From: Halobellus sp. Atlit-31R
Lineage (GTDB): Archaea > Halobacteriota > Halobacteria > Halobacteriales > Haloferacaceae
Assembly (NCBI GenBank): GCA_003665935.1
Contig: QPLR01000002.1
Span: 558,001-622,000, forward strand
Direction of reading: 5' to 3'
Length of the DNA: 64,000 bases
The position numbers and the translations under genes are program-made. The notes beneath the pieces were generated by a model. The model was given only the letters and a program-made list of their open reading frames with translations, searched no databases and had not been told where the DNA came from. Below are positions 16,873-25,531 of this stretch, in pieces. Numbering within the stretch: position 1 is the stretch's first letter; each line of letters opens with the position of its first letter.

Positions 16873-17895
16873 ATGACACTCCAACCCTACATCGAACGCG
16901 CGACCGACGGTGCAGATCTGACACAGGCGGACGCCCGCGACGCAGCTCGGGCAGTCTTCGAGGAGGCCACGGAGGCCCAGATCGGAGCACTGCTGGCGGC
17001 GCTCAGAGCGAAGGGCGAAACCGAGACCGAGATCGCCGGCTTCGCGCAGGGGATGCGCGACGCCGCCCGGACGATCGATCCGGACCGCGGCCCGCTCGTC
17101 GACACGTGCGGAACGGGCGGCGACGACTACGACACGATCAACGTCTCGACGACGAGCGCGATCGTCGCCGCGGGTGCCGGCGCGGCTGTCGCGAAACACG
17201 GCAACTACTCCGTGTCGTCCTCGTCGGGCAGCGCCGACGTGCTGGAGGTCGCCGGGGCCGACGTCGAGGCCGAACCGCCGGCCGTCGAGGAGGCGATCGA
17301 GCGCGACGGGATCGGATTTATGCTCGCACCGGTGTTCCACCCGGCGATGAAGGCGGTCATCGGCCCGCGGAAGGAGCTCGGAATGCGGACGATCTTCAAC
17401 GTGCTCGGGCCGCTGACGAACCCCGCCGGGGCCGACGCGCAGGTCGTCGGCGTCTACGACGCTGACCTCGTTCCGGTGCTCGCCCGCGCGCTCTCGCATA
17501 TGGACGTCGATCGCGCACTCGTCGTTCACGGCTCCGGAATGGACGAGATCGCGCTGCACGACGCGACGACGGTCGCGGAAGTCGACGGCGACGAGATCGA
17601 GGAGTACACAATCACGCCCGAGGAGATCGGTCTCGACACCGCACCGATCGAGGCCGTCGGCGGCGGCACACCGGAAGAGAACGCGGCCGACCTCCGCGGC
17701 ATCGTGACCGGCGAGGTCACCGGCCCGAAGCGCGAGATCATCCTCGCGAACGCCGGCGCAGCGACCTACGTGGCCGGCCTCGCCGACAGCATCGAGGAGG
17801 GAGCCGAGGTCGCCGCGAATGCCATCGACGAGGGCGACGCCGCCTCGACGTTCGAGGCCCTGTGTGAGCCGATCGACGCCGCGGTGGAGCGCTGA
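16873..17895 (+). CDS. trpD: Anthranilate phosphoribosyltransferase
   Basis: TrpD joins anthranilate to PRPP in the second step of tryptophan synthesis. The protein is 340 residues, the normal family length. The PRPP-binding motifs are intact: DTCGTGGDDYDTINVSTT and AKHGNYSVSSSSGSADVLE. It is the first gene of trpDFEG. trpF starts 4 nt after its stop. A second, divergent TrpD-like gene lies at 42671. Confidence 0.95.
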   Translation: MTLQPYIERATDGADLTQADARDAARAVFEEATEAQIGALLAALRAKGETETEIAGFAQGMRDAARTIDPDRGPLVDTCGTGGDDYDTINVSTTSAIVAAGAGAAVAKHGNYSVSSSSGSADVLEVAGADVEAEPPAVEEAIERDGIGFMLAPVFHPAMKAVIGPRKELGMRTIFNVLGPLTNPAGADAQVVGVYDADLVPVLARALSHMDVDRALVVHGSGMDEIALHDATTVAEVDGDEIEEYTITPEEIGLDTAPIEAVGGGTPEENAADLRGIVTGEVTGPKREIILANAGAATYVAGLADSIEEGAEVAANAIDEGDAASTFEALCEPIDAAVER

Positions 17896-17899
17896 CGCG

Positions 17900-18589
17900 A
17901 TGGTCCGCGTGAAAATCTGCGGCGTCACGGACGAGTCCGACCTCCGCGCCGTCGAACGCGCCGGCGCGGACGCCGTCGGCGCGATCGCCGACGTGCCGGT
18001 CGAGACGCCGCGGGACGTCTCGCTCCCGGAGGCCCGCGAGCTCTTCGCCGCTGCGCCGCCGTTCCTCACGACGACGCTCGTGACGATGCCGGAGACGGTC
18101 GAGGCGGCCATCGAGGCGGCGACGCGCGTCGCGCCCGACGTGGTTCAGCTCCACGGCGCGTTCGACGCCGCCGACTTCCGGGCGATCGGTGCAGCCGTCA
18201 CCGCCGACGTCGTCGCCGTCGTCGACGCTGCAGCGCCCGACCGCGCGCGAGCGGTCGCCGACGCCGTCGACGCGGTGCTCGTCGACTCCATCGGCGACGA
18301 CGGGGCCGGCGGGACCGGCGAGACGCACGACTGGGACGCGACTGCCGAGGTCGTCGCGACGCTCGACGCGCCCGTGATCCTCGCCGGCGGGCTGACGCCG
18401 GCGAACGTCGCCGAGGCGGTCGAAACCGTCCGGCCGTTCGCGGTCGACGTCGCCAGCGGCGTCGAGCGCGTCGGCGGAACCAAAGACCACGAGGCCGTCC
18501 GCGCGTTCGTCGCGAACGCGAGCGCGGCCGGCGCGGAGGCCACAGAGAGCGAGCGACCGCTCGCCGGGAGTGAGGAGGTGTCGTCGTGA
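17900..18589 (+). CDS. trpF: Phosphoribosylanthranilate isomerase
   Basis: TrpF converts phosphoribosylanthranilate to CdRP. The protein is 229 residues with a TIM-barrel pattern. The catalytic Cys lies in MVRVKICGVTDESDL. VVQLHG and the phosphate-binding GGLTPANVAEAV are also present. ATG 17900 gives the conserved N-terminus MVRVKICGVT, so the longer in-frame reading into trpD is rejected. The C-terminal 15 residues beyond the barrel are an acidic extension. The stop overlaps the trpE GTG by 4 nt, indicating coupled translation. Confidence 0.94.
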   Translation: MVRVKICGVTDESDLRAVERAGADAVGAIADVPVETPRDVSLPEARELFAAAPPFLTTTLVTMPETVEAAIEAATRVAPDVVQLHGAFDAADFRAIGAAVTADVVAVVDAAAPDRARAVADAVDAVLVDSIGDDGAGGTGETHDWDATAEVVATLDAPVILAGGLTPANVAEAVETVRPFAVDVASGVERVGGTKDHEAVRAFVANASAAGAEATESERPLAGSEEVSS

Positions 18590-20436
18590 GCGATACTGGG
18601 ACGGGCGCCGAGGCGGCAGCGAGCGTGAGCCTCTCACAGACCCGCGAGTCGTTCGTCGCCGACATCACTGCGGCGCTGGAGGCACAGCGCGGTGACGGGT
18701 CGGACGGAGCCGACGGCAAAAACGGCGAAGGCGGCGAAGGCGGCGAAGGCAGCGAAAGCGACCCCGACGGGCCGATCGTGGCCCACGTCACCGCGACGAT
18801 GCCGGACGTGACGCCGCTGACGGCGTACGCGGCACTCACAGACCGGAGCGACTACGGCTTCCTGCTCGAGAGCGCCGAGAAGACGCCGTCGAGCGATCCG
18901 GCGGGCGCGTTCGCCCCCGAGCACGCGACGACCGACCGACACGCTCGGTTCTCGTTCGTCGGCTACGACCCCGACGCCGTCGTTACCGTCGATCCGGACG
19001 GGACCCACGTCGACCGCTTGGGCGGGCGGGCCGCGGCGTACGTCGACGTCGACGCCGACGGAGTCGCCGCGGGCGACGCCGAGGACGCCGGGAGCGGCGG
19101 CGAGCCCGGTGATTCCGGGGACGCCGCAAGCGCCGAGCCGGACGTTCTCGACCGGCTCCGGTCGGCGTTCCCGGATCTGCCGCGCGTCGGCTTCCCCGAC
19201 GAGGACCGCCAGCAGCTCCGCGGCGGGCTCGTCGGCTTCCTCGCCTACGAGGCGGTCTACGACCTCTGGCTCTCGGAGGTCGGCGTCGAGCGTCCCGCGA
19301 CCGACACCCCGGACGCGCAGTTCGTCCTCACGACCAAGACGCTCTCGTTCGACCACGCGGAGTCGTCCGTCTCGCTCGTCCTCACGCCCGTGATCGCCCC
19401 CGACGACGACCCGGAAGCGGTCTACGACGACCTCCGCGCGGAGGCCGAGCGGGTCGCGGCGACGCTGGCGTCCGCCAGACAGCCCGAGACGGGCGGCTTC
19501 GTCCGCAGCGGCGAGTCGGTCGGGCCGAAAGCCGACTACGAGGCGGCCGTCCGCGAGACAAAAGCACACGTCTTGGACGGCGACATCTACCAGGGCGTGA
19601 TCTCCCGCGTCCGCGAACTGCGCGGCGAGGTCGACCCAGTCGGCCTCTACGAGGCGCTCCGAGAGGTCAACCCCTCGCCGTACATGTATCTGCTCCGCCA
19701 CGACGACCGTCACATCGTGGGCGCGAGCCCCGAGACGCTGGTCTCCGTCCGCGGCGACCGCGTCGTCTCGAACCCGATCGCGGGCACCTGTCCGCGCGGC
19801 ACGAGCCCCGTCGAGGATCGGCGACTCGCCGGCGAGATGCTCGCTGACGGCAAGGAGCGCTCCGAGCACACGATGCTCGTGGATCTCGCGCGCAACGACG
19901 TGCGGCGCGTCGCAGCGCCCGGCAGCGTCCGCGTCGAGGAGTTCATGAACGTCTTGAAGTACAGCCACGTCCAGCACATCGAATCGACCGTCACAGGCAC
20001 GCTCGCGGGCGACGGCAGCCGGAACAGGCAGTATCCCGGCGGGGCCGACGCCTTCGACGCGACGCGGGCGACGTTCCCCGCGGGCACGCTGACGGGTGCG
20101 CCGAAGGTCCGCGCGATGGAGATTGTCGACGACCTCGAACGGGAGCCCAGAGGCGTCTACGGCGGCGGCGTCGGCTACTACTCGTGGTCCGGCGACGCCG
20201 ACTTCGCGATCGTCATCCGGACGGCGACCGTCGACTGCAGCGGCGACGACGACGTGATCTCCGTCCGGGCGGGCGCCGGCATCGTCGCCGACAGCGACCC
20301 GGCGGCCGAGTACGAGGAGACCGAGCAGAAGATGGGCGGCGTGCTCTCGGCTGTCGAACGGATCGAGACGGACGCCGAGGGCAGCACTGACGACGATACC
20401 GATGCTCCCGCCCCCGAAGAGGAGGTGCTCCGATGA
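18586..20436 (+). CDS. trpE: Anthranilate synthase component I
   Basis: TrpE makes anthranilate from chorismate, using ammonia delivered by TrpG. The protein is 616 residues. The chorismate-binding blocks are complete: SPYMYLLRHDDRHIVGASPE, HTMLVDLARNDVRR, GTLTGAPKVRAMEIV and GVYGGGVGYYSW. It is longer than bacterial TrpE because of low-complexity acidic or Gly-rich stretches in the N-terminal half (a GEGGEGGEG run near residue 47, and a second near residues 165-185). The start is GTG within the GTGA overlap with trpF. The stop overlaps the trpG ATG. Feedback by tryptophan is expected from the family. Confidence 0.95.
   Translation: MSDTGTGAEAAASVSLSQTRESFVADITAALEAQRGDGSDGADGKNGEGGEGGEGSESDPDGPIVAHVTATMPDVTPLTAYAALTDRSDYGFLLESAEKTPSSDPAGAFAPEHATTDRHARFSFVGYDPDAVVTVDPDGTHVDRLGGRAAAYVDVDADGVAAGDAEDAGSGGEPGDSGDAASAEPDVLDRLRSAFPDLPRVGFPDEDRQQLRGGLVGFLAYEAVYDLWLSEVGVERPATDTPDAQFVLTTKTLSFDHAESSVSLVLTPVIAPDDDPEAVYDDLRAEAERVAATLASARQPETGGFVRSGESVGPKADYEAAVRETKAHVLDGDIYQGVISRVRELRGEVDPVGLYEALREVNPSPYMYLLRHDDRHIVGASPETLVSVRGDRVVSNPIAGTCPRGTSPVEDRRLAGEMLADGKERSEHTMLVDLARNDVRRVAAPGSVRVEEFMNVLKYSHVQHIESTVTGTLAGDGSRNRQYPGGADAFDATRATFPAGTLTGAPKVRAMEIVDDLEREPRGVYGGGVGYYSWSGDADFAIVIRTATVDCSGDDDVISVRAGAGIVADSDPAAEYEETEQKMGGVLSAVERIETDAEGSTDDDTDAPAPEEEVLR
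18724..18750 (+). repeat. Three 9-bp repeats inside trpE
   Basis: GGCGAAGGC occurs three times in tandem, with a degenerate fourth copy to 18759. It encodes a Gly-Glu run in the N-terminal linker of TrpE outside any catalytic motif. It probably varies in length by slippage. Confidence 0.8.
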
Positions 20437-21086
20437 CGCTACGGCTCCTCGTCGTCGACAACTTCGACTCCTTCACGTACAACCTCGTGGAGTACTTCTC
20501 CGAGCAGCGGGTCGACGGCGAGCCCGTGGACGTGATCGTCCGCAAGAACACCGCCGACCTCGACGACCTGCGCGAGCTCGCTCCCGACGCGATCGTCATC
20601 AGCCCCGGTCCGGGCCATCCGAAGAACGACCGCGACGTCGGCGTGACCAACGACGTCCTGACGTCGCTGTCGCGGACGACGCCCACGCTCGGCGTCTGTC
20701 TCGGTCTCGAAGCGGCCGTCCACGCCTACGGCGGCGAGATCGGACACGCACCCGAGCCGATCCACGGCAAGGCGTACCCCGTCGATCACGACAGTCGCGG
20801 CGTCTTCGCGGGGCTCGCACAGGGCTTTCAGGCCGGCCGGTACCACTCGCTGATCGCGACGAGCGTCCCCGAGGAGTTCGAGGTCTCGGCGACGACGCGG
20901 CACGAACACGCGGACGGGGACGCCGCGACGGACATCGTGATGGGCGTCCGCCACCGCGAGTATCCGATCGAGGCGGTGCAGTTCCACCCCGAATCAGTCC
21001 TCACCGGCGTCGGACACGACATCGTGCGGAACTTCCTCGAGGAGTGCGTGCTCTCCGGCCGCGCGGACGAGGCGGCAACGGTCTGA
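20433..21086 (+). CDS. trpG: Anthranilate synthase component II, glutamine amidotransferase
   Basis: TrpG supplies ammonia from glutamine to TrpE. The protein is 217 residues. It starts LLVVDNFDSFTYNLVEYF. The nucleophile Cys lies in LGVCLGLEAAVHAYGG, where the common CLGHQ is CLGLE, and the His-Glu pair in VQFHPESVLT. ATG overlaps the trpE stop (ATGA). It is the last gene of the operon; trpC, trpB and trpA are not in the window. Confidence 0.94.
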   Translation: MTLRLLVVDNFDSFTYNLVEYFSEQRVDGEPVDVIVRKNTADLDDLRELAPDAIVISPGPGHPKNDRDVGVTNDVLTSLSRTTPTLGVCLGLEAAVHAYGGEIGHAPEPIHGKAYPVDHDSRGVFAGLAQGFQAGRYHSLIATSVPEEFEVSATTRHEHADGDAATDIVMGVRHREYPIEAVQFHPESVLTGVGHDIVRNFLEECVLSGRADEAATV

Positions 21087-21131
21087 GCGGTCCACCGCGA
21101 ACCGAGACCGAGGCCGACCTCACGGCCCCCG

Positions 21132-21356
21132 TCAGAGGACGTTGATTCCGAAGAAAGAGAGCACGAGCAGCGCGCCCACGACGAGGGCGGCGATCGTCAC
21201 GAGTCGCCACGCGATCTTCAGCGCGATGCGCCCGACGACGATCACGACCGCGATCGCGACGAGCACGGCCAGTGCCTGCCCGAGCGGTTGGGCCAACAGG
21301 CCGCCGAGTTGGAGGGGGAGAAGCGACGCCGTGACCGAGGTGAGTGTGGACGTCAT
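21132..21356 (-). CDS. Small membrane protein, two hydrophobic helices
   Basis: The protein is 74 residues. It has an amphipathic N-terminus and two hydrophobic segments (ALAVLVAIAVVIVVGRIALK and LVTIAALVVGALLVLSFFG). ATG 21356 is chosen because TATA ACTTATCCC lies about 25 nt upstream near 21383. The longer in-frame reading from 21443 would include that promoter. The gene converges on trpG with a 45-bp gap. No function can be assigned. Confidence 0.65.
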   Translation of the reverse strand: MTSTLTSVTASLLPLQLGGLLAQPLGQALAVLVAIAVVIVVGRIALKIAWRLVTIAALVVGALLVLSFFGINVL

Positions 21357-21468
21357 ACCGGATCGTATCGCCAGAGAGGGGGATAAGTCTGTGGGAGAAA
21401 CCGACGGGTTGGGGGTCCGCGAGACCCGCTCGCGAACAAACATACCAGATATGATATTTCGATCGTAG

Positions 21469-21493
21469 GGCAGGCATTTATATGTTAGCTGCC
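21469..21493. promoter_or_regulatory. Inverted repeat framing a distal TATA upstream of nrdJ
   Basis: GGCAG (21469-21473) and CTGCC (21489-21493) flank the TATA TTTATAT (21477-21483) almost symmetrically. Binding there would block promoter access. The nearest downstream gene on this strand is nrdJ, 363 bp away. Confidence 0.35.
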
Positions 21494-21719
21494 GATACTA
21501 TTTCTGTCCGTGCTGACCGGCCGAAGACGCCGTTCTCCGTCCGCCCGACACCCCCTCTGTTCGGCTGGATAATCGGTGTACAGCGCCGGAGTAACGCGTC
21601 GTGCTCTTCACTTTCACCTCGGTCTGCGAAGCTTCATACTCCCTGCAGCCATACGGACTCTCGTCACGTCAGGCGCGTGGCGCGGCCGGTCCGGAAGCAG
21701 GTATTGAATGTGATACTTA

Positions 21720-21735
21720 CGAGGGAATATCCTCG
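21720..21735. promoter_or_regulatory. Inverted repeat before the proximal nrdJ promoter
   Basis: CGAGG (21720-21724) and CCTCG (21731-21735) are separated by the 6-bp spacer GAATAT. The repeat ends a few bases before the proximal TATA-like AGCCTTAACC, overlapping the expected BRE side of the nrdJ promoter. Confidence 0.35.
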
Positions 21736-21855
21736 ATACCGAAGCCTTAACCGGCCAGCCATATTCACAAGCCATCGTTACATATGCCAGGAACTGAGCC
21801 AGTCATCCGATTCGAGATCGCCCGGTGCAACCGCACAGGGCGGGAGGGACAGTAG

Positions 21856-24800
21856 ATGAGCGAACACCACGTCGACGCCGGCGAACTGGAGCTGCCCGTC
21901 AAGCGCACCGACGGCGACACTGTCGAGGAGCGACTCACGGCGAACGCGTACCACAATATTCTACCCGCGCGATATCTCCGCAAGGACGCCAACGGCGACC
22001 CCATCGAGTCCCAGGAGGATCTCTTCCCGCGCGTCGCCAAGAACGTCGCCCTCGCGGAGGCCGTCTTCGAGGCCGACCGTCACGACGTCGACGTCACGGT
22101 CACCCCCGACCAGCTGAAGCCCGACCACCCGCGCCGCGACGAACTCGCCGCGGAAGTGTTCGGGAAGGGCGTCGACGTCGAGTCCGACGCCGAGACCGAG
22201 CTGTCGGTCTACAACGTCAACAAGTTCGCCTACGACACCGTCGTCCCCGAACTCCCCGCGGAGATCAAGGACGCAGTCGAGACGAAGCGCGAGGAGTTCG
22301 AGGAGCTGATGGAGGATCTCTCCTTCATGCCGAACTCCCCGACCCTGATGAACGCCGGCGACGAGCTTCAGCAGCTGTCGGCGTGTTTCGTCGACTCCCC
22401 GGACGACGACATCGACGACATCCACCAGACCGCCAAAGAGGCCGCGCAGGTCTTCCAGAGCGGCGGCGGGATGGGCTACGCCTTCTGGCGGCTCCGTCCC
22501 TACGGCGACCCCGTCGGCTCGACCGGCGGCATCGCCTCCGGGCCGATCACGTTTATGCGGACGTACGACCAGCTCTGTGAGACGATCGCACAGGGTGGCG
22601 CGCGACGCGGCGCGCAGATGGGCGTGATGCGGGTCAGCCACCCGGACGTCATCCAGTTCATCCACGCGAAGAACAAGGACGTCTCGCTGGCGCATACGCT
22701 GCGGCTGAACGACCCCGACGACTTCACGCACAACTCCTTCGCCGACGCGCTCGAGGAGGCGCGCGAGCTCATCGACGACGAGGGGCGCGTCCCCAAGCAC
22801 CTCCGGAACGCGGTCGAGGGACATCTCTCGAACTTCAACATCTCCGTCGGCATCACGGACGACTTTATGGAGGCGCTGTTCGAAGACGAGGAGTTCACCT
22901 TCACCAACCCCCGGACGGAGGAGCCGCACATCGCGACGCCCGAGACGAAGGAACTGTACGAGATGTTCGGGCTGGGCGAGCACGTCGAGGTCGGCGAGGA
23001 ACTCTCCGTGCCCGCAGCGGAGCTGTGGCAGCATATGGTCGACGGCGCACACGAGAACGGTGAGCCGGGCGTCATCTACCTCGAACGCGTGAACAAGCTC
23101 CACTCGTTCGACGTCGAAGAGCACCCCGAGCACACCATCCTGGCGACGAACCCCTGCGGCGAGCAGCCGCTCGAGGAGTACGAGGCCTGCAACCTCGGCC
23201 ACATCAACCTCTCGACGCTCGTCGACTTCGACGCCCCCGACTGGCGCGTCTGGTACGACGCCCACGGCGACGAGTACGACGGCTTCGAGGCCGCCGTCGA
23301 CGCGTTCCTCGAGGAGGCCATCGACTGGGAGGACTTCGACTACCGCATCGACCGCGGGACGCACTTCCTAGAGAACGTCGTCACGATGTCGGACTTCCCG
23401 GTGTCGGAGATCGAACAGAAGGTCCGTGATATGCGGAAGATCGGGCTGGGCGTGATGGGACTGGCGCAGCTGTACATCCAGCTCGGCATCCAGTACGGGA
23501 CCGAGGCGGGCAACGAGGTCGCCCGCCAGCTGATGACCCACATCAACCACGAGTCGAAGTGGACCAGCCACGAGCTCGCGGAGGCTCGCGGCAACTTCGC
23601 CGACTGGGCGGACTCGAAGTACGCCGACCCGACGGAGTACCGCGAGTGGTTCGAGCACTACGTCGGCCTCGACGCCGACGAGTGGGCCGACGGCTTCCCG
23701 ATCCGAAACCACAACACGACCACCGTGGCCCCGACCGGGACCACCTCGATGGTCGGCAACACGACCGGCGGCATCGAGCCGATCTACAACGTCGCCTACT
23801 ACAAGAACGTATCCGACGACGTCCAGGGCGACGAGATGCTCGTCGAGTTCGACGACTACTTCCTCCGGACGCTGGAGGCCAACGACATCGACGTCGACGC
23901 CGTGAAAGAAGAGGCGCAGGCGCAGATGGCACAAAACGAGTTCGACGGCGTCTCCTCGCTGTCGACGGTTCCGGACGCGATCTCGGAGCTGTTCGTCGTC
24001 ACCGGCGACCTCTCGGGTAAGCAGCACGCGGCAGTGCAGTGTGCGACCCAGGAGGGCGTCGACTCCGCCATCTCGAAGACCTGTAACTTCCCGAACTCGG
24101 CGACGAAGGAGGATATGGACGAGGTTTACCGCTACATCTACCGCAACGGCGGGAAGGGCGTGACCGTCTACCGCGACGGGACCCGCTCGAAGCAGGTGCT
24201 CACCACGCGCGCGCAGAACACGGACTTCGCCGACGAGAGCGAGGCCGCGGAGACGCTCGTCGAGCAGATCGAAGACGTGTTCGGCGGCATCGAGACCTTC
24301 CTCGAGAACGACGACGTGCAGGCGGCCCTCGACCGGGAGGTCGAGCGACTGCTCTCGGCGGCCGACGGCGAGACCGACCTCAGCAAGAAGCGCCCCCGCC
24401 CCGACGTCCTCCACGGCGTCACCCAGCGCGTCGACACGGGCTACGGCAAGCTCTACGTCAACATCAACGAGGACGAACACGGCGAGCCGTTCGAGCTGTT
24501 CGCGAACATCGGCAACTCCGGCGGCTTCACCGCCTCCTTCACCGAGGCGCTCGCGAAGACCGTCTCGACGGCGCTCCGGTCGGGCGTCGACCCGCGCGAG
24601 ATCGCCAGCGAACTGCAGGGCATCCGAAGCCCGAAGGTCGCCTGGGACAAAGGCGAGCAGATCAACTCCATCCCGGACGCCATCGGAACGGCGATGCGGC
24701 GCTATCTCGACGGCGAGATCGACAAGGGCTATCCGAAGCAGCAGAACCTGACGGAGGTTTCCGACCAGGCGGGCGACGCGAGCGTCTCGCCGGGTCGTGA

Positions 24801-25026
24801 GACCGACGGCGGCGCTGCGGTCGACGTCGACGTCGACGTCGACGTTGACGACGCCGACGTCGGTGGCCTCGCCAACGGATCGACTCCGGACGCGGGCGAC
24901 ACCGACGCGACCGACGACCTGCTCGCGGCCGGCGAGAGCCCCGAGTGCCCCGAGTGCGGCAGTATGTCGCTGTACTACTCCGAGGGCTGCAAGACCTGCG
25001 AGTCCTGCGGCTGGTCGGAGTGCTGA
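21856..25026 (+). CDS. nrdJ: Adenosylcobalamin-dependent ribonucleotide reductase (class II)
   Basis: NrdJ reduces ribonucleotides to deoxyribonucleotides using adenosylcobalamin. The protein is 1056 residues. The substrate-site Cys is in LSACFVDSPDDD, the radical-site motif is NPCGEQPLEEYEACNLGHIN, and the loop PTGTTSMVGNTTGGIEP is present. The C-terminal redox or zinc cysteines are CPECG and CKTCESCGWSEC. A repetitive VDVDVDVDVDD linker precedes the last domain. Inteins are frequent in haloarchaeal reductases, but none is present here. A Shine-Dalgarno-like GGGAGGGAC precedes the ATG. Confidence 0.95.
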   Translation: MSEHHVDAGELELPVKRTDGDTVEERLTANAYHNILPARYLRKDANGDPIESQEDLFPRVAKNVALAEAVFEADRHDVDVTVTPDQLKPDHPRRDELAAEVFGKGVDVESDAETELSVYNVNKFAYDTVVPELPAEIKDAVETKREEFEELMEDLSFMPNSPTLMNAGDELQQLSACFVDSPDDDIDDIHQTAKEAAQVFQSGGGMGYAFWRLRPYGDPVGSTGGIASGPITFMRTYDQLCETIAQGGARRGAQMGVMRVSHPDVIQFIHAKNKDVSLAHTLRLNDPDDFTHNSFADALEEARELIDDEGRVPKHLRNAVEGHLSNFNISVGITDDFMEALFEDEEFTFTNPRTEEPHIATPETKELYEMFGLGEHVEVGEELSVPAAELWQHMVDGAHENGEPGVIYLERVNKLHSFDVEEHPEHTILATNPCGEQPLEEYEACNLGHINLSTLVDFDAPDWRVWYDAHGDEYDGFEAAVDAFLEEAIDWEDFDYRIDRGTHFLENVVTMSDFPVSEIEQKVRDMRKIGLGVMGLAQLYIQLGIQYGTEAGNEVARQLMTHINHESKWTSHELAEARGNFADWADSKYADPTEYREWFEHYVGLDADEWADGFPIRNHNTTTVAPTGTTSMVGNTTGGIEPIYNVAYYKNVSDDVQGDEMLVEFDDYFLRTLEANDIDVDAVKEEAQAQMAQNEFDGVSSLSTVPDAISELFVVTGDLSGKQHAAVQCATQEGVDSAISKTCNFPNSATKEDMDEVYRYIYRNGGKGVTVYRDGTRSKQVLTTRAQNTDFADESEAAETLVEQIEDVFGGIETFLENDDVQAALDREVERLLSAADGETDLSKKRPRPDVLHGVTQRVDTGYGKLYVNINEDEHGEPFELFANIGNSGGFTASFTEALAKTVSTALRSGVDPREIASELQGIRSPKVAWDKGEQINSIPDAIGTAMRRYLDGEIDKGYPKQQNLTEVSDQAGDASVSPGRETDGGAAVDVDVDVDVDDADVGGLANGSTPDAGDTDATDDLLAAGESPECPECGSMSLYYSEGCKTCESCGWSEC
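24820..24849 (+). repeat. GTCGAC hexamer repeat inside nrdJ
   Basis: Four perfect GTCGAC units and one GTTGAC encode alternating Val-Asp in the linker before the C-terminal zinc/redox domain. This is a likely slippage-prone, length-variable linker. Confidence 0.8.
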
Positions 25027-25154
25027 GCCGGCACCGCGAACCGGCGACGTAGTCGAACTGATCGGCTGACCGCGTCGACGACGCGGGGAACGGACTCCCG
25101 CTCGACGTCGGCCCAAGGCGAATCTTCTTGACGACGGCCCGCGCTGACTCTACT

Positions 25155-25346
25155 GTGAGCGACACGAGCGAATCGGCAGCGTCCGACGGTAGGCGACAGG
25201 GATCCGCGGAGGACGCAGCCGCCGGCGTCGAGACCCCACCCGGTCGGCCGTGCCCGCTCTGTGAACGGCCGATGGCCCACCGTCACTGCAAGTACGTCTG
25301 TCCGGAACACGGCGTCGTGTACGACTGCAGCGACACGTTCTGGTAA
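25155..25346 (+). CDS. Tiny zinc-finger protein, HVO_2523-like family
   Basis: The protein is 63 residues if started at GTG 25155; an ATG nine codons upstream is possible. After a disordered acidic N-terminus come CPLCERPMAHRHC and CPEHG, a compact Cys/His zinc knuckle, and the C-terminus VYDCSDTFW. From memory, haloarchaea carry this micro-protein next to crtB (as in Haloferax), matching the arrangement here. The family role is not established. Confidence 0.75.
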   Translation: MSDTSESAASDGRRQGSAEDAAAGVETPPGRPCPLCERPMAHRHCKYVCPEHGVVYDCSDTFW

Positions 25347-25451
25347 TCTGACACACTGGTTCCGGAACCGCAGATAACGGGTATAAGAGTCTATTGGCCG
25401 TTTCTTCGTTTCGAGTTGGATTTGGTTTCAAATCGGCACGAAGCGTTATAT

Positions 25452-25462
25452 GAACTCAGTTC
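25452..25462. promoter_or_regulatory. Palindrome at the crtB promoter
   Basis: GAACT-C-AGTTC is a perfect 5-bp-arm palindrome starting immediately after TATA-like GTTATATG (about 25445-25452). It lies 70 nt before the crtB ATG, between TATA and the expected transcription start. It is a candidate operator. Confidence 0.4.
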
Positions 25463-25531
25463 GAACAAAAAACGACAGATGCGTGGCCGGACGGCACTGC
25501 GACGAGACGCCCTGAACCGTGGAACCTAACG

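Larger units (their letters stand above)
21357..21855. other. Long upstream region of nrdJ
   Basis: No gene is supported between the small membrane protein and nrdJ. A distal TATA (TTTATAT, 21477-21483) and a proximal one (AGCCTTAACC, about 21743-21752) are both visible. If the distal site is used, the transcript would carry a leader of about 350 nt. GGGAGGGAC at about 21841-21849 is a Shine-Dalgarno-like site, unusual in this mostly leaderless genome. A cobalamin riboswitch B12 box was looked for and not found. Confidence 0.45.

Noticed and set aside
21480..21855. Cobalamin riboswitch upstream of nrdJ
   Set aside because: A GTCCGGAAGCAGG stretch slightly resembles a B12 box, but the rest of the box and the conserved junction elements are missing.
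21856..25026. Intein in nrdJ
   Set aside because: The reading is continuous through all reductase motifs, with normal spacing and no splicing-domain blocks.
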